A stretch of 64,000 bases of DNA from Saccharibacillus endophyticus (GTDB lineage Bacteria; Bacillota; Bacilli; Paenibacillales; Paenibacillaceae). The notes under the pieces were generated by a model. It was not told the origin of the DNA and did no database searches. It worked only from the letters and a program-made list of their open reading frames with translations. Every line of letters starts with the position of its first letter. Within the stretch, counting starts at the first letter, position 1. Shown piece by piece: positions 35,877 through 43,806 of the stretch. The stretch lies in assembly GCF_013185185.1 (NCBI RefSeq), contig NZ_JAAZWE010000003.1, forward strand, positions 124,001 to 188,000. Reading direction: 5' to 3'. The translations under genes were made by a program, and so were the position numbers.

Positions 35877-37051
35877 ACGGCACTTCCTTTAAGCAAGCAG
35901 GTACGTAAAAGCGACGCGTATTCCCCCGCGATTTCGTTCCAGCGCATTTTTTGGCCCAATATCAGCGTGCGGCGTTCCATGTCGGCCTTCAACGCCGGTT
36001 GGTCGAGCACACTTAGAATCTGATGCTTCAACGAAGCGGAGTCTCTGAATTCCGCCAGAAGTCCGCGTCCGTCCGCCAACATTTCCTGCGCATAGCGGTA
36101 CGGCGTGGAGATAACGACTCTTCCGTAACCGATTCCGTAAGCCAAAGTTCCGCTGACCGCCTGATCCTTGCCGAGATAAGGCGTCAGATAGATGTCCGAC
36201 ATAACGAGCGACTGGACGACTTCCTTTTGAGACAGGTGCTTATCCACGAACAGAACGTTGCCGTCCAGTTCCAATTCGTGCACCCGTTTCCGGAGAGTTT
36301 CGCGGTAAGTTTCTCCTTCGAGGCGTTTGATGCCCGGGTGCGTTCGACCCCAAACGATATACAGCGCCTCCGGATGGGATTCGACTACGCCTTTCATGGC
36401 TTCGATGGCGTATTCGATGCCTTTGCCCGGGCCGAGAAATCCGAACGTTGACAGAATCTGGCGGTCGGCGTAGCCGAACCGTTCTTTTAACTCTTCCCGG
36501 CTTTCGGTCGAAACGGTCGGAACGCCGTGATGATGCATCTCGATTTTAGAGGGGGAAATGCCGTACACATCGATCAGATCGTCGATTTTGTTGCGGGCCA
36601 TGGTGATGACTTTGAAGCTGAGCGCCGCCAATTCTTTCATGATCCGGCGTTGTTCCGGAGAAGGAGCCGCCAGCACGGTGTGGAAAATGACAATGAACGG
36701 AATCTTTAGGGTCGAGGCAAAGTCGAGAACGTACCGGCCGTTTTCTCCGCCGTAGATGCCGAATTCGTGCTGAATGATTACCACGTCCGTATCGGTTCGG
36801 TTCAGCTCCGCCGCGGCTTCGGCATAATGGCGCTGCTTGTTTTGATTGATTCTGCCGATCACTCGATGACCGTAACGATACGATCGGCCTTCTTCGACGG
36901 AGACCATGGAAGTTTGGGCGAAATCTTCAAACTTTTCAAGCTGATCCATCATATCCTGCGAAAATACGGCCAATCCGCATTCGCGCGGAAGGCTGGTGCC
37001 GATGAATGCGACTTTGATCCGAGCGTCTGAAACTATCTTTTCGATATTCAT
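35873..37051 (-). CDS. GT4-family glycosyltransferase
   Basis: A 392-residue GT-B enzyme. The N-terminal half has FIGTSLPRECGLAVFSQDM and VIIQHEFGIYGG; the C-terminal half has STFGFLGPGKGIEYAIEAM, the donor-binding loop, and SGTLAYGIGYGRVVIST. The usual GT4 EX7E pair is not obvious, so it belongs to a divergent subgroup. It should transfer a sugar, plausibly mannose given the operon, from a nucleotide sugar. AAAAAGGAGATATT precedes the ATG. It is the first gene of the coupled trio and a terminator-shaped hairpin lies 43-71 nt upstream. Confidence 0.88.
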   Translation of the reverse strand: MNIEKIVSDARIKVAFIGTSLPRECGLAVFSQDMMDQLEKFEDFAQTSMVSVEEGRSYRYGHRVIGRINQNKQRHYAEAAAELNRTDTDVVIIQHEFGIYGGENGRYVLDFASTLKIPFIVIFHTVLAAPSPEQRRIMKELAALSFKVITMARNKIDDLIDVYGISPSKIEMHHHGVPTVSTESREELKERFGYADRQILSTFGFLGPGKGIEYAIEAMKGVVESHPEALYIVWGRTHPGIKRLEGETYRETLRKRVHELELDGNVLFVDKHLSQKEVVQSLVMSDIYLTPYLGKDQAVSGTLAYGIGYGRVVISTPYRYAQEMLADGRGLLAEFRDSASLKHQILSVLDQPALKADMERRTLILGQKMRWNEIAGEYASLLRTCLLKGSAV

Positions 37052-37093
37052 AATATCTCCTTTTTATTACATATTTTGGATATTTATGAGCGT

Positions 37094-37122
37094 AAAAAAA
37101 GAATAAAGGTTCCTTTATTCTT
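37094..37122 (-). promoter_or_regulatory. terminator-like hairpin in the GT4 operon leader
   Basis: AAGAATAAAGG (37099-37109) and CCTTTATTCTT (37112-37122) form a perfect 11-bp inverted repeat with a 2-nt centre. On the minus strand it is followed by seven T, so it looks like an intrinsic terminator 43 nt before the GT4 start. As the upstream gene is divergent, it is more likely an attenuator or an operator than an end-of-gene signal. Nothing else is seen in the 307-bp spacer 37052-37358. Confidence 0.6.
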
Positions 37123-37358
37123 GCGAAAATGAATGAAACTATGAAAGGGATGACGGCAACGGGATAGGAGCAAGCATGCCGGGGAAAAGGAATCGATGCT
37201 GTGAGCAGGAAGTCGAAAGAGGTCAGAAAGAGAAGAGCGCGTCCGATCGAATGATTCTGGGACAACCGTAACACCGATTCGGAATTATGTAAAGTAAGTT
37301 AGCTTTATATGTTAGAAAATATAACAAATTCTAAGCATGTCGGAGGAGCGGTTCAAGA

Positions 37359-38327
37359 GTGAAAAAAAGAATGATGAAAGATGCGGAACGCCGAACGGCG
37401 ATTGTGACGGGAGCTTCCAGCGGCTTCGGCATGCATATTGCCGTTCAGTTGGCGCTCAGCGGCGTACGCGTAGCTGCCTGCATGAGACGGCCGGAATCCG
37501 CAGAAAAGCTGAGAGCTGCCGTTCGGGAAGCCGATATGGCCGCTGAAGCGACAGGCGATCCGGGTTCGCTTTTCGAGAATGACGATCCGGCGAGTGCGCT
37601 AGGGCCGATCGGATCCGGCGCGGTATCCGGCTTGATTTTTCCGGTTCGGTTGGACGTTTGCGACGATGCTCGGGCGGCGGAAGCGGTCCTGCAGATTCGA
37701 GAACATTTCGGACGCATCGATATTCTGGTCAATAATGCAGGCATGGCGATGGGCGGATTCGTCGGCGAAGTGCCGATGGAGGGCTGGCGCGAGCAGTTTG
37801 CCGTGAATGTGTTCGGCTTGATCGCGATGACGGGGGCGGTCATTCCGCATATGCGCGAAGCGCGCAGCGGCTGCATCATTCAGATGAGCAGCGTGAGCGG
37901 CGCGATCGGCCTGCCGGGGTACGGCCCTTACGTATCGTCGAAGTTCGCGATCGAAGGTTTCAGCGAATCGTTGGCGTTGGAGACCGCGCCTTACGGGATT
38001 CGCACGTATGTGCTGGAGCCTGCTTCGTACAAGACGGATATCTGGGAAAAAGGCTTCGCGGGCATTCACAAGGCGGACGGATCGCCCAACGAAGCTGCAC
38101 TCAATCGGATGCTGGACATGTCGCGCGCCAGTGCGGAAGGCGGCGGCGATCCAAGAATCGTGGCGAAGCTGGCGGCGGATTTGGCACTCGGAAAAAAAGG
38201 GCGCGGGCGCTTCCGTTACGTGCTTCCGCGCGGTGCGGCTTTGCTTGTCGCGTTGAAAAAAAGACTGCCGTTCCGGCTGGTACAGGCGGTCATGCTGCGC
38301 ATTTTGCATCGGGGCATGAAGAAATGA
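37359..38327 (+). CDS. short-chain dehydrogenase/reductase with an N-domain insertion
   Basis: A 322-residue SDR. It has TGASSGFGMH (cofactor loop, about residues 17-26), NNAGMAMGG, the catalytic Ser in MSSVSG and YVSSK (Tyr/Lys). Compared with ordinary SDRs (about 250), it has about 35 extra residues between strands 2 and 3 (DMAAEATGDPGSLFENDDP) and a basic C-terminal tail with a short hydrophobic helix (RLVQAVMLRILH) that may touch membrane. The start is probably the GTG at 37359 after GGAGGAG; the ATG at 37371 is possible. It ends just before the TPP riboswitch. Confidence 0.88.
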   Translation: MKKRMMKDAERRTAIVTGASSGFGMHIAVQLALSGVRVAACMRRPESAEKLRAAVREADMAAEATGDPGSLFENDDPASALGPIGSGAVSGLIFPVRLDVCDDARAAEAVLQIREHFGRIDILVNNAGMAMGGFVGEVPMEGWREQFAVNVFGLIAMTGAVIPHMREARSGCIIQMSSVSGAIGLPGYGPYVSSKFAIEGFSESLALETAPYGIRTYVLEPASYKTDIWEKGFAGIHKADGSPNEAALNRMLDMSRASAEGGGDPRIVAKLAADLALGKKGRGRFRYVLPRGAALLVALKKRLPFRLVQAVMLRILHRGMKK

Positions 38328-38345
38328 GTACCCGAAAATTCGTGG

Positions 38346-38374
38346 TTGCGTCCGCGAACGAAACGGTGTAGGGT
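38346..38374 (+). promoter_or_regulatory. candidate promoter of the riboswitch-ykoEDC transcript
   Basis: TTGCGT (38346-38351) and TAGGGT (38369-38374) are separated by 17 bp and lie 17 nt before the aptamer. Both boxes are imperfect, so the call rests on spacing and position. Confidence 0.4.
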
Positions 38375-38390
38375 AAAAGGCAACTGCATA

Positions 38391-38495
38391 ACGATACGGG
38401 GGTCCGGGGTAGCCGGGCTGAGACTGAAGCCGCACCATCCGCTTCTGACCGTTAATCTGATCTGGGTCATGCCAGCGTAGAGAATTCGTATCCGT
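38391..38495 (+). ncRNA. TPP (thiamine pyrophosphate) riboswitch aptamer
   Basis: The conserved TPP core is plain: GGGGTAGCC...GGCTGAGA in the pyrimidine-sensing arm, then the diphosphate-sensing arm with TGATCTGGGTCATGCCAGCG and TAGAGA, closed by P1 (GATACG with CGTATC). Binding of TPP should stabilise P1 and lower ykoEDC expression through the terminator that follows. This identifies the downstream transporter as one for thiamine or its pyrimidine precursor. Confidence 0.95.
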
Positions 38496-38505
38496 CCGTG
38501 AAACT

Positions 38506-38547
38506 AACGGCTTTCTGCGCATTTTTTATGCCGGAAAGCCGTTTTTT
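38506..38547 (+). terminator. riboswitch expression-platform terminator
   Basis: AACGGCTTTC (from 38506) pairs with GAAAGCCGTT (ending 38543), followed by TTTTT. It begins 11 nt after the TPP aptamer and should form when TPP is bound. Confidence 0.85.
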
Positions 38548-38605
38548 GTCGTTCGCGGCTGCCGATCATATCGGTCGAACCATCGTTCGTTAGCGCAGGG
38601 AAACA

Positions 38606-38656
38606 AACGGCTTTCGCCGGTCCGCCAGCCCCAACTGATCGGACCGCGAAAGCCGT
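38606..38656 (+). promoter_or_regulatory. second hairpin sharing the terminator arm sequence
   Basis: ACGGCTTTCG (38607-38616) pairs with CGAAAGCCGT (38647-38656), with an inner GGTCCG/CGGACC stem. The arms repeat those of the terminator at 38506, so the 5' arm of one can pair with the 3' arm of the other. It ends 13 nt before the ykoE ribosome binding site region, and could set translation as well as antitermination. Confidence 0.6.
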
Positions 38657-38678
38657 ATTTCAAAAAGCGGGGAGAACG

Positions 38679-39296
38679 ATGAAAATGAGTGGAAAAGGTT
38701 CGCCTGCGGCTTCGCGCCGCAAAGGATTGACGCTGACCGACGTGTTGGTAACGGTGGTGGTATCGCTGGTGCTGGGCGTCGTTTATCACGTATGGGCCTC
38801 GGTATCGAGCATCGCCGGCTTGCTGTTCGTTCAGTCCGACGAGCTGGTTTACGGCATGTGGTTCGCCGCTTCGACTTTGGCGTTTCTGTTGATTCGCAAG
38901 CCGGGCGTCGCCCTGATCGCGGAAATCGCGGCGGCGCATCTGGAAATCGCGTTCGGCAGCGCCTACGGCATCCAACTTCTGCTGTACAGCGTGGTGCAAG
39001 GCCTGGCCGCCGAGCTGGTATTCGCGGCGTTCCGTTATCGGAACACAAGCGCGGGCGTTGCGGGTCTGGCGGGCGTTGCGGCTGCGGCAGGGTCGCTGCT
39101 TGCGGATATCTACTACGGCTATGTCGCGGAATACGCCACTTGGCTGATCGTGCTCAAGTACTCGCTGCGCGCCGTCAGCGCGTTCGTGATCGCCGGACTG
39201 CTGATGTACGGTCTGGCGAAGCTGCTGGAAAAAGCGGGCGTCACCCAATCGCTCCGTCCGGTCGACCGGAAAGAATACGACGCGTTGGACGGGTGA
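38679..39296 (+). CDS. ykoE: YkoE-type S component of the hydroxymethylpyrimidine/thiamine ECF transporter
   Basis: A 205-residue membrane protein with about five hydrophobic segments (starting near VLVTVVVSLVLGVVYHVWAS, then GLLFVQ...YGMWFAASTLAFLLI). The SDELVYGMWF loop and AYGIQLLLYSVVQGLAAELVF match the YkoE family, the substrate-specific unit for HMP or thiamine. It works with YkoD and YkoC. GCGGGGAGAACG precedes the ATG. First gene after the TPP riboswitch. Confidence 0.93.
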   Translation: MKMSGKGSPAASRRKGLTLTDVLVTVVVSLVLGVVYHVWASVSSIAGLLFVQSDELVYGMWFAASTLAFLLIRKPGVALIAEIAAAHLEIAFGSAYGIQLLLYSVVQGLAAELVFAAFRYRNTSAGVAGLAGVAAAAGSLLADIYYGYVAEYATWLIVLKYSLRAVSAFVIAGLLMYGLAKLLEKAGVTQSLRPVDRKEYDALDG

Positions 39297-39340
39297 ACGC
39301 GCATTCGGGAAAGCAATATCAGGCAAAGGAGGTCATCGTT

Positions 39341-41077
39341 TTGGAAAACCGGATCGAATCGCCGCCTCGCGCTTCCGACGCCCCGTCGATCGCGGCCGGC
39401 GTCGAAAACCTGCGGTTGAAATTTCCCGGCTCGCACGATCTGTTATTTCGCGATTTGTCGCTGCAAATCGGTCAGGGAGAAAAGGTGCTGCTGCTCGGAC
39501 CGAGCGGCTGCGGCAAATCGACGCTGCTTCAAGTATTGGGCGGCATTATTCCGAGAGTGACCGAGGTTCCGATGAAAGCGGACAAGTTGACGGTCCCCGA
39601 ATCGATCGGAATCGTTTTTCAGGACCCGGACACCCAGTTTTGCATGCCTTACGTCGACGAAGAGCTGGCTTTCGTGTTGGAAAACCTGGCCGTGCCCCGG
39701 GAAAACATGCGTGGACGCATCGAGGCGGCGCTGCATGAAGTCGGGTTGGACCTGTCCGACGCGCATGTCCCGATCGCTTCATTGTCGCAGGGAATGAAGC
39801 AGCGTCTGGCGCTGGCGTCCGTGCTGCTGCTGGAGCCGGATACGCTGCTGCTTGACGAGCCGTCCGCGCTGCTCGATCCGGAAGGGCGGCGCACGATTTG
39901 GGAAGCGGTCCGCCGGGTATGCCGTCAGAAGACCGTTATCATTGTCGAGCATCGAATCGAGGAAGTGCAGGATTGGGTAGACCGGGTGCTGCTGTTCGCC
40001 GATGACGGCAGCCTTCTCGCCGACGGCGCGGCCGACTTGATTTTCGGCCGTTACCGTGCCGACCTGCTGCGGTACGGGATCTGGTATCCGGAAGCATGGA
40101 GCGAAGCTTACGGAGACGGCGAACGGAGCGTCAAAGAAGCCTTGCCGGTCAACGGAGAGTTAAAACCTTCCGGTAGATCCTGCGAACCGACGGCACTCGC
40201 AGCGCTGCCGGGCGCCGGCATTTCTTCCGCGAACCTCGAAGCGCCGGAATCGGAATCATGGAATACGCCTGCCGCGGCCTCCGAACCCCTGCTGCGGCTT
40301 GAGAATTTCCGCGTGCTGCGCGGCGGAAAAACCGTCTGCGCGGCCGAATCGGCCGCCGTGCATCCCGGCGACCTGATCGCGCTGACCGGCCCCAACGGCG
40401 CCGGCAAAAGCTCGCTGCTGCTGGGGCTGATGGGCCTGCTGCCGCACGAAGGTTCGTGCGAATACGCGGGCAGCCGCCCTTCCGGGCGCCGGGAACTGCG
40501 CGATGCCGCGGCGAAGCACGCCGCCTTCGTGTTCCAAAACCCCGAGTTCCAGTTCGTGACGAACCGGGTGCTCGACGAAGTGGCTTTCACGCTGCGAAGC
40601 GAAGCGGAAGCCCTACTTCGCGCGTCTCGGACCGGCGCTTTTGCCGGATGGATCGAACGGCGCCGCCGAGCGCGTCCCGACGCGGAGACCGAAGCCGCAA
40701 CGGTCAGGCGGTCCCAAGCGTGCCTGGATCGCTTCGGCCTAGGCGATTATGCCGAACGCCATCCTTATTTGCTGTCGCTCGGACAAAAGCGCCGTCTCAG
40801 CGTCGCGTCGGCGATCGTGTCGGACAAGCCGATTCTGCTGCTCGACGAGCCGACGTTCGGACAGGACGCCCGAAACGCGTTCGCGATTCTCGACTTGTGC
40901 GAGCGGCTTCGCGCTTCGGGTCATGCCGTATTGATGATTACGCACGAGATGGAGATCGCCGAACGGCTGGCGACCGGGATCTGGACTGTCGAGAACGGCA
41001 AACTCTCGTCGGTTCGGGCGACGGGACGTTCGCGCGACGACGCGATCCGATTGTCGGAAAGGGGCGGCGCGCGATGA
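39341..41077 (+). CDS. ykoD: YkoD-type duplicated ATPase of the thiamine-precursor ECF transporter
   Basis: A 578-residue fusion of two ABC ATPase domains. The first has Walker A GPSGCGKST (about 53-61), signature LSQGMKQR and Walker B LLLDEPSALLDP; the second has GPNGAGKSS (about 352), signature LSLGQKRR and LLLDEPTFGQDA, with a 100-residue variable linker between. It supplies ATP hydrolysis for HMP/thiamine import. The start is a TTG at 39341, eight bases after AAAGGAGG. The open frame upstream runs back into ykoE in another frame and is not coding. It overlaps ykoC by ATGA. Confidence 0.93.
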   Translation: MENRIESPPRASDAPSIAAGVENLRLKFPGSHDLLFRDLSLQIGQGEKVLLLGPSGCGKSTLLQVLGGIIPRVTEVPMKADKLTVPESIGIVFQDPDTQFCMPYVDEELAFVLENLAVPRENMRGRIEAALHEVGLDLSDAHVPIASLSQGMKQRLALASVLLLEPDTLLLDEPSALLDPEGRRTIWEAVRRVCRQKTVIIVEHRIEEVQDWVDRVLLFADDGSLLADGAADLIFGRYRADLLRYGIWYPEAWSEAYGDGERSVKEALPVNGELKPSGRSCEPTALAALPGAGISSANLEAPESESWNTPAAASEPLLRLENFRVLRGGKTVCAAESAAVHPGDLIALTGPNGAGKSSLLLGLMGLLPHEGSCEYAGSRPSGRRELRDAAAKHAAFVFQNPEFQFVTNRVLDEVAFTLRSEAEALLRASRTGAFAGWIERRRRARPDAETEAATVRRSQACLDRFGLGDYAERHPYLLSLGQKRRLSVASAIVSDKPILLLDEPTFGQDARNAFAILDLCERLRASGHAVLMITHEMEIAERLATGIWTVENGKLSSVRATGRSRDDAIRLSERGGAR

Positions 41078-41871
41078 AATTTTTCGAGCCTTCCCGGGAG
41101 ACTTGGCTGCATCGCGCCAATCCCGCGCTGAAGCTTCCGCTGTTCGTCGTGCTGTTCGTGCTCACCGTGCTCACGCATCGGATCGACGCTTCTTTTTATC
41201 TGGCCTGCGCTTTTCTGCTGCTGCTGTTTTGCGCGTCGGGTTATCCGCCGTGGAAAACGGCGCTGCTCGCGTCCGGCTTCGCGCTGGCGTTCGCTTCCGC
41301 TTCGCTGACCATGATCCTGTTCGGAAAAGGCAGCGAAATCTGGTGGTCGCTGGGACCGGTCTCGATTTCCGAAGAAAGCTTTTACCGCGGCTTGCACGTC
41401 GGATTCCGTTCGATCGCGTTCGGCAGCCAAGGCCTGCTGCTCGTGTTGACCACTTCGTCTACGGGATTGTTTTACGCGTTGATGCAGCGCCTCAAACTCA
41501 GTCCCAAATACGCGTACAGTTTCATGGCGTCGATTCGGCTGATGCCGATGGCGCTGGAAGAACTGCGGATCCGCCGCGACGCTTTGGCGGTGCGCGGCAC
41601 GGGGCGAGGTTCGTTTTCCCTGATGCGCCTGCCGGAGCTGTACGCGCTGCCGCTGCTCGCCCAAAGCATTCGCCGCGCCCAACGTACGGCTTTGGCGATG
41701 GAAGTCAAGCGTTTCGATACGGGCAAAACGCGGACGTATTTTTATGCTTCGCCGATCACTTGGAACGATTTCGCCGCTTTCCTGCTTTTGGCCGGAACCG
41801 CGGCCGCCGCGCTGCTTCTGGCAAACGGGCTGCCGGTTTTCGGACTCGGCGATATGAGGATGGACCCCTGA
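41074..41871 (+). CDS. ykoC: YkoC-type transmembrane (T) component of the ECF transporter
   Basis: A 265-residue membrane protein with hydrophobic segments at about 21-60, 66-90, 110-135 and 230-250. The cytoplasmic helices carry the ECF-T Ala-Arg-Gly type motifs (RRDALAVRGTGRG and RTALAMEVKRFDTG), which couple to the ATPase. With YkoE and YkoD it completes the transporter. ATG overlaps the ykoD stop. No ykoF follows, unlike the B. subtilis ykoFEDC operon. Confidence 0.93.
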   Translation: MKFFEPSRETWLHRANPALKLPLFVVLFVLTVLTHRIDASFYLACAFLLLLFCASGYPPWKTALLASGFALAFASASLTMILFGKGSEIWWSLGPVSISEESFYRGLHVGFRSIAFGSQGLLLVLTTSSTGLFYALMQRLKLSPKYAYSFMASIRLMPMALEELRIRRDALAVRGTGRGSFSLMRLPELYALPLLAQSIRRAQRTALAMEVKRFDTGKTRTYFYASPITWNDFAAFLLLAGTAAAALLLANGLPVFGLGDMRMDP

Positions 41872-42384
41872 CGGGATTCGTCCTTTTTCGCTTTGCGAGC
41901 GATTTCACCCGAACAAATTCTCATGAGAGAAACGACGACGTCGTACGCGATATTGAATAGACGTAAAAGGTTGCCGCAATCGAAACGATTCGATTAATAA
42001 ATCCTTAAAATTAAAGTTTGTTTACGAGTGAAAACGTCTCGAAATTTCATGGAATTCTTTGATAGATAACTTTTGTTTTTTCAAATATATGGTATCATCA
42101 GGACAAAAGATCGCCTTGTTTGCGAGACTTTGCGTCTTTTTGGTCGGCTGCATGCTTATCTTGCCGCCTTAATTCTTTTTTCTTCAGAATTCCCGGCAAT
42201 CGACGATTCCAAATCCTCTGCCGGGGTTAAAGATATTTATGTGGTTTTTTCCTGTCTCGCTTGTTTGAATGCCCGTTTTCGATCCTGGCAAGTCGCAACG
42301 GTCCCGCTTCGGGACGCCCACACATCCGCGGAGATCGATCCGCCATGAGTACAACCGTATATATTGCCGAGGAGGTTCGTCTGA
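41872..42384. other. 513-bp spacer upstream of glgC with no supported gene
   Basis: The segment is AT-rich from 41990 to 42110. TATCAT at about 42092-42097 after a T-rich stretch may be part of the glgC promoter. Short frames here lack ribosome binding sites and family resemblance. No hairpin terminator was evident after ykoC. Confidence 0.5.
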
Positions 42385-43527
42385 ATGAAGAAAAAAGAAA
42401 TGATTGCCATGCTGCTCGCCGGCGGACAGGGAAAGAGATTAAAAGGACTCACGAAATCGTTGGCTAAGCCCGCCGTCTATTTCGGCGGAACTTACCGTAT
42501 CATTGATTTCCCATTGAGCAACTGCACCAATTCCGGCATCGACACCGTGGGCGTATTGACCCAGTACGAGCCGCTCGTGCTGCATTCTTACATAGGCGTC
42601 GGAAGCGATTGGGACATGGATCGTAAAAACGGCGGCGTATTCGTTCTGCCTCCTCACGAACGCGAGGACGGAAGCAGTTGGTACCGCGGAACGGCGGACG
42701 CCATTTCCAGAAACCTTAAATTTATCGACCAATATGACCCGGAGCATCTGCTGGTGCTTTCCGGCGATCACGTTTATAAAATGGATTACACCAAACTCCT
42801 GGATTACCATAAAGAAAAAGAGGCGGACTGCACGATTTCCGTCATCAACGTCACGCTCGAAGAAGCGCCGAGCTTCGGCATGATCAATACCCACGAAGAT
42901 TTGAAAATTTACGAATTCGACGAAAAGCCGAAGCAGCCGAAAAGCACGCTGGCGTCGATGGGCGTTTACATTTTCAAATGGGACGTGCTGCGCAAATATC
43001 TCACGGAAGACATCGACAAACCGGATTCCGAGTCCTCGCACGACTTCGGCAAAGACATCGTTCCGAAGATGCTCGCCGACGAACTTGCGCTTTACGCGTA
43101 TCCGTTCGAAGGGTACTGGCGCGACGTAGGCACGATCCCGAGTTTGTGGGAAGCGAACATGGACCTGCTCAAAGACGATCCGGAACTTAACCTGAACGAT
43201 CCGGACTGGCGGATCTATACCCGCAACCCGAACGAACCGGCCCAATATATTTCTCCCGATGCCAAGCTGACAAACTGCATGGTTAACGAAGGCTGCTCCG
43301 TCTACGGCGAAGTCGACCGTTCCGTCCTGTTCTACGGCGTCGAAGTCGGCGAAGGCAGCGTCATCTCCGAATCGGTCATCATGCCGGAAGTCAAAATCGG
43401 CAAAAACGTCCGCATTCATCGCGCCATCGTCGACCAAGGCAAAGTCATTCCCGACAACACCGTCATCGGCGAAGACCGCGAAGACCCGAACGAAATCTTA
43501 TTGATTAACGGCGATTCGCCATTCTGA
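42385..43527 (+). CDS. glgC: glucose-1-phosphate adenylyltransferase, catalytic subunit
   Basis: A 380-residue enzyme that makes ADP-glucose from ATP and glucose-1-phosphate, the first committed step of bacterial glycogen synthesis. The N-terminal nucleotidyltransferase domain has [32 protein letters not shown] and [10 protein letters not shown]; the C-terminal left-handed beta helix has repeated hexapeptides ([21 protein letters not shown]). Length matches Bacillus GlgC (about 380). GAGGAGG precedes the ATG. glgD follows 279 bp later, with one 84-bp repeat between them. Confidence 0.96.
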   Translation: MKKKEMIAMLLAGGQGKRLKGLTKSLAKPAVYFGGTYRIIDFPLSNCTNSGIDTVGVLTQYEPLVLHSYIGVGSDWDMDRKNGGVFVLPPHEREDGSSWYRGTADAISRNLKFIDQYDPEHLLVLSGDHVYKMDYTKLLDYHKEKEADCTISVINVTLEEAPSFGMINTHEDLKIYEFDEKPKQPKSTLASMGVYIFKWDVLRKYLTEDIDKPDSESSHDFGKDIVPKMLADELALYAYPFEGYWRDVGTIPSLWEANMDLLKDDPELNLNDPDWRIYTRNPNEPAQYISPDAKLTNCMVNEGCSVYGEVDRSVLFYGVEVGEGSVISESVIMPEVKIGKNVRIHRAIVDQGKVIPDNTVIGEDREDPNEILLINGDSPF

Positions 43528-43657
43528 TCCTAACAGGATCAAAAGCGTGAACTCATCGCCGAAACGGCGATTCGCCATTACTATCCATTCCGAACGAATC
43601 GAATCGAAACATAAATAACTCAGGTTGAGAAGCTCCTGTTCGCGTCGAAGCAGCGTA

Positions 43658-43741
43658 GGGAGAAATTCAGTGAAAGACGCCTTTGAGCTTGGAAAGCCGC
43701 AGGCTTTCCAAGCGAGACAGCGTCTTGAACGAATTTCTCCC
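43658..43741 (+). repeat. 84-bp structured intergenic repeat, copy B (glgC-glgD)
   Basis: GGGAGAAATTC (43658-43668) pairs with GAATTTCTCCC (43731-43741). AGACGC pairs with GCGTCT, and the inner hairpin CTTGGAAAGCC-GCA-GGCTTTCCAAG is perfect. Same length and orientation as copies A and C. Confidence 0.88.
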
Positions 43742-43806
43742 GCAGCGCCTCCCGCGACCGAAAACTCCTCAACCGCCCAACACAGCATACAAGGGACGGT
43801 GGAACC

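Noticed and set aside
38792..39340. Upstream extension of the YkoD frame through ykoE
   Set aside because: It is out of frame with ykoE, is Arg-rich shadow sequence, and the TTG at 39341 has an ideal AAAGGAGG site.
42073..42348. 91-codon frame upstream of glgC
   Set aside because: No ribosome binding site, no family pattern, and it lies in an AT-rich promoter-like spacer.
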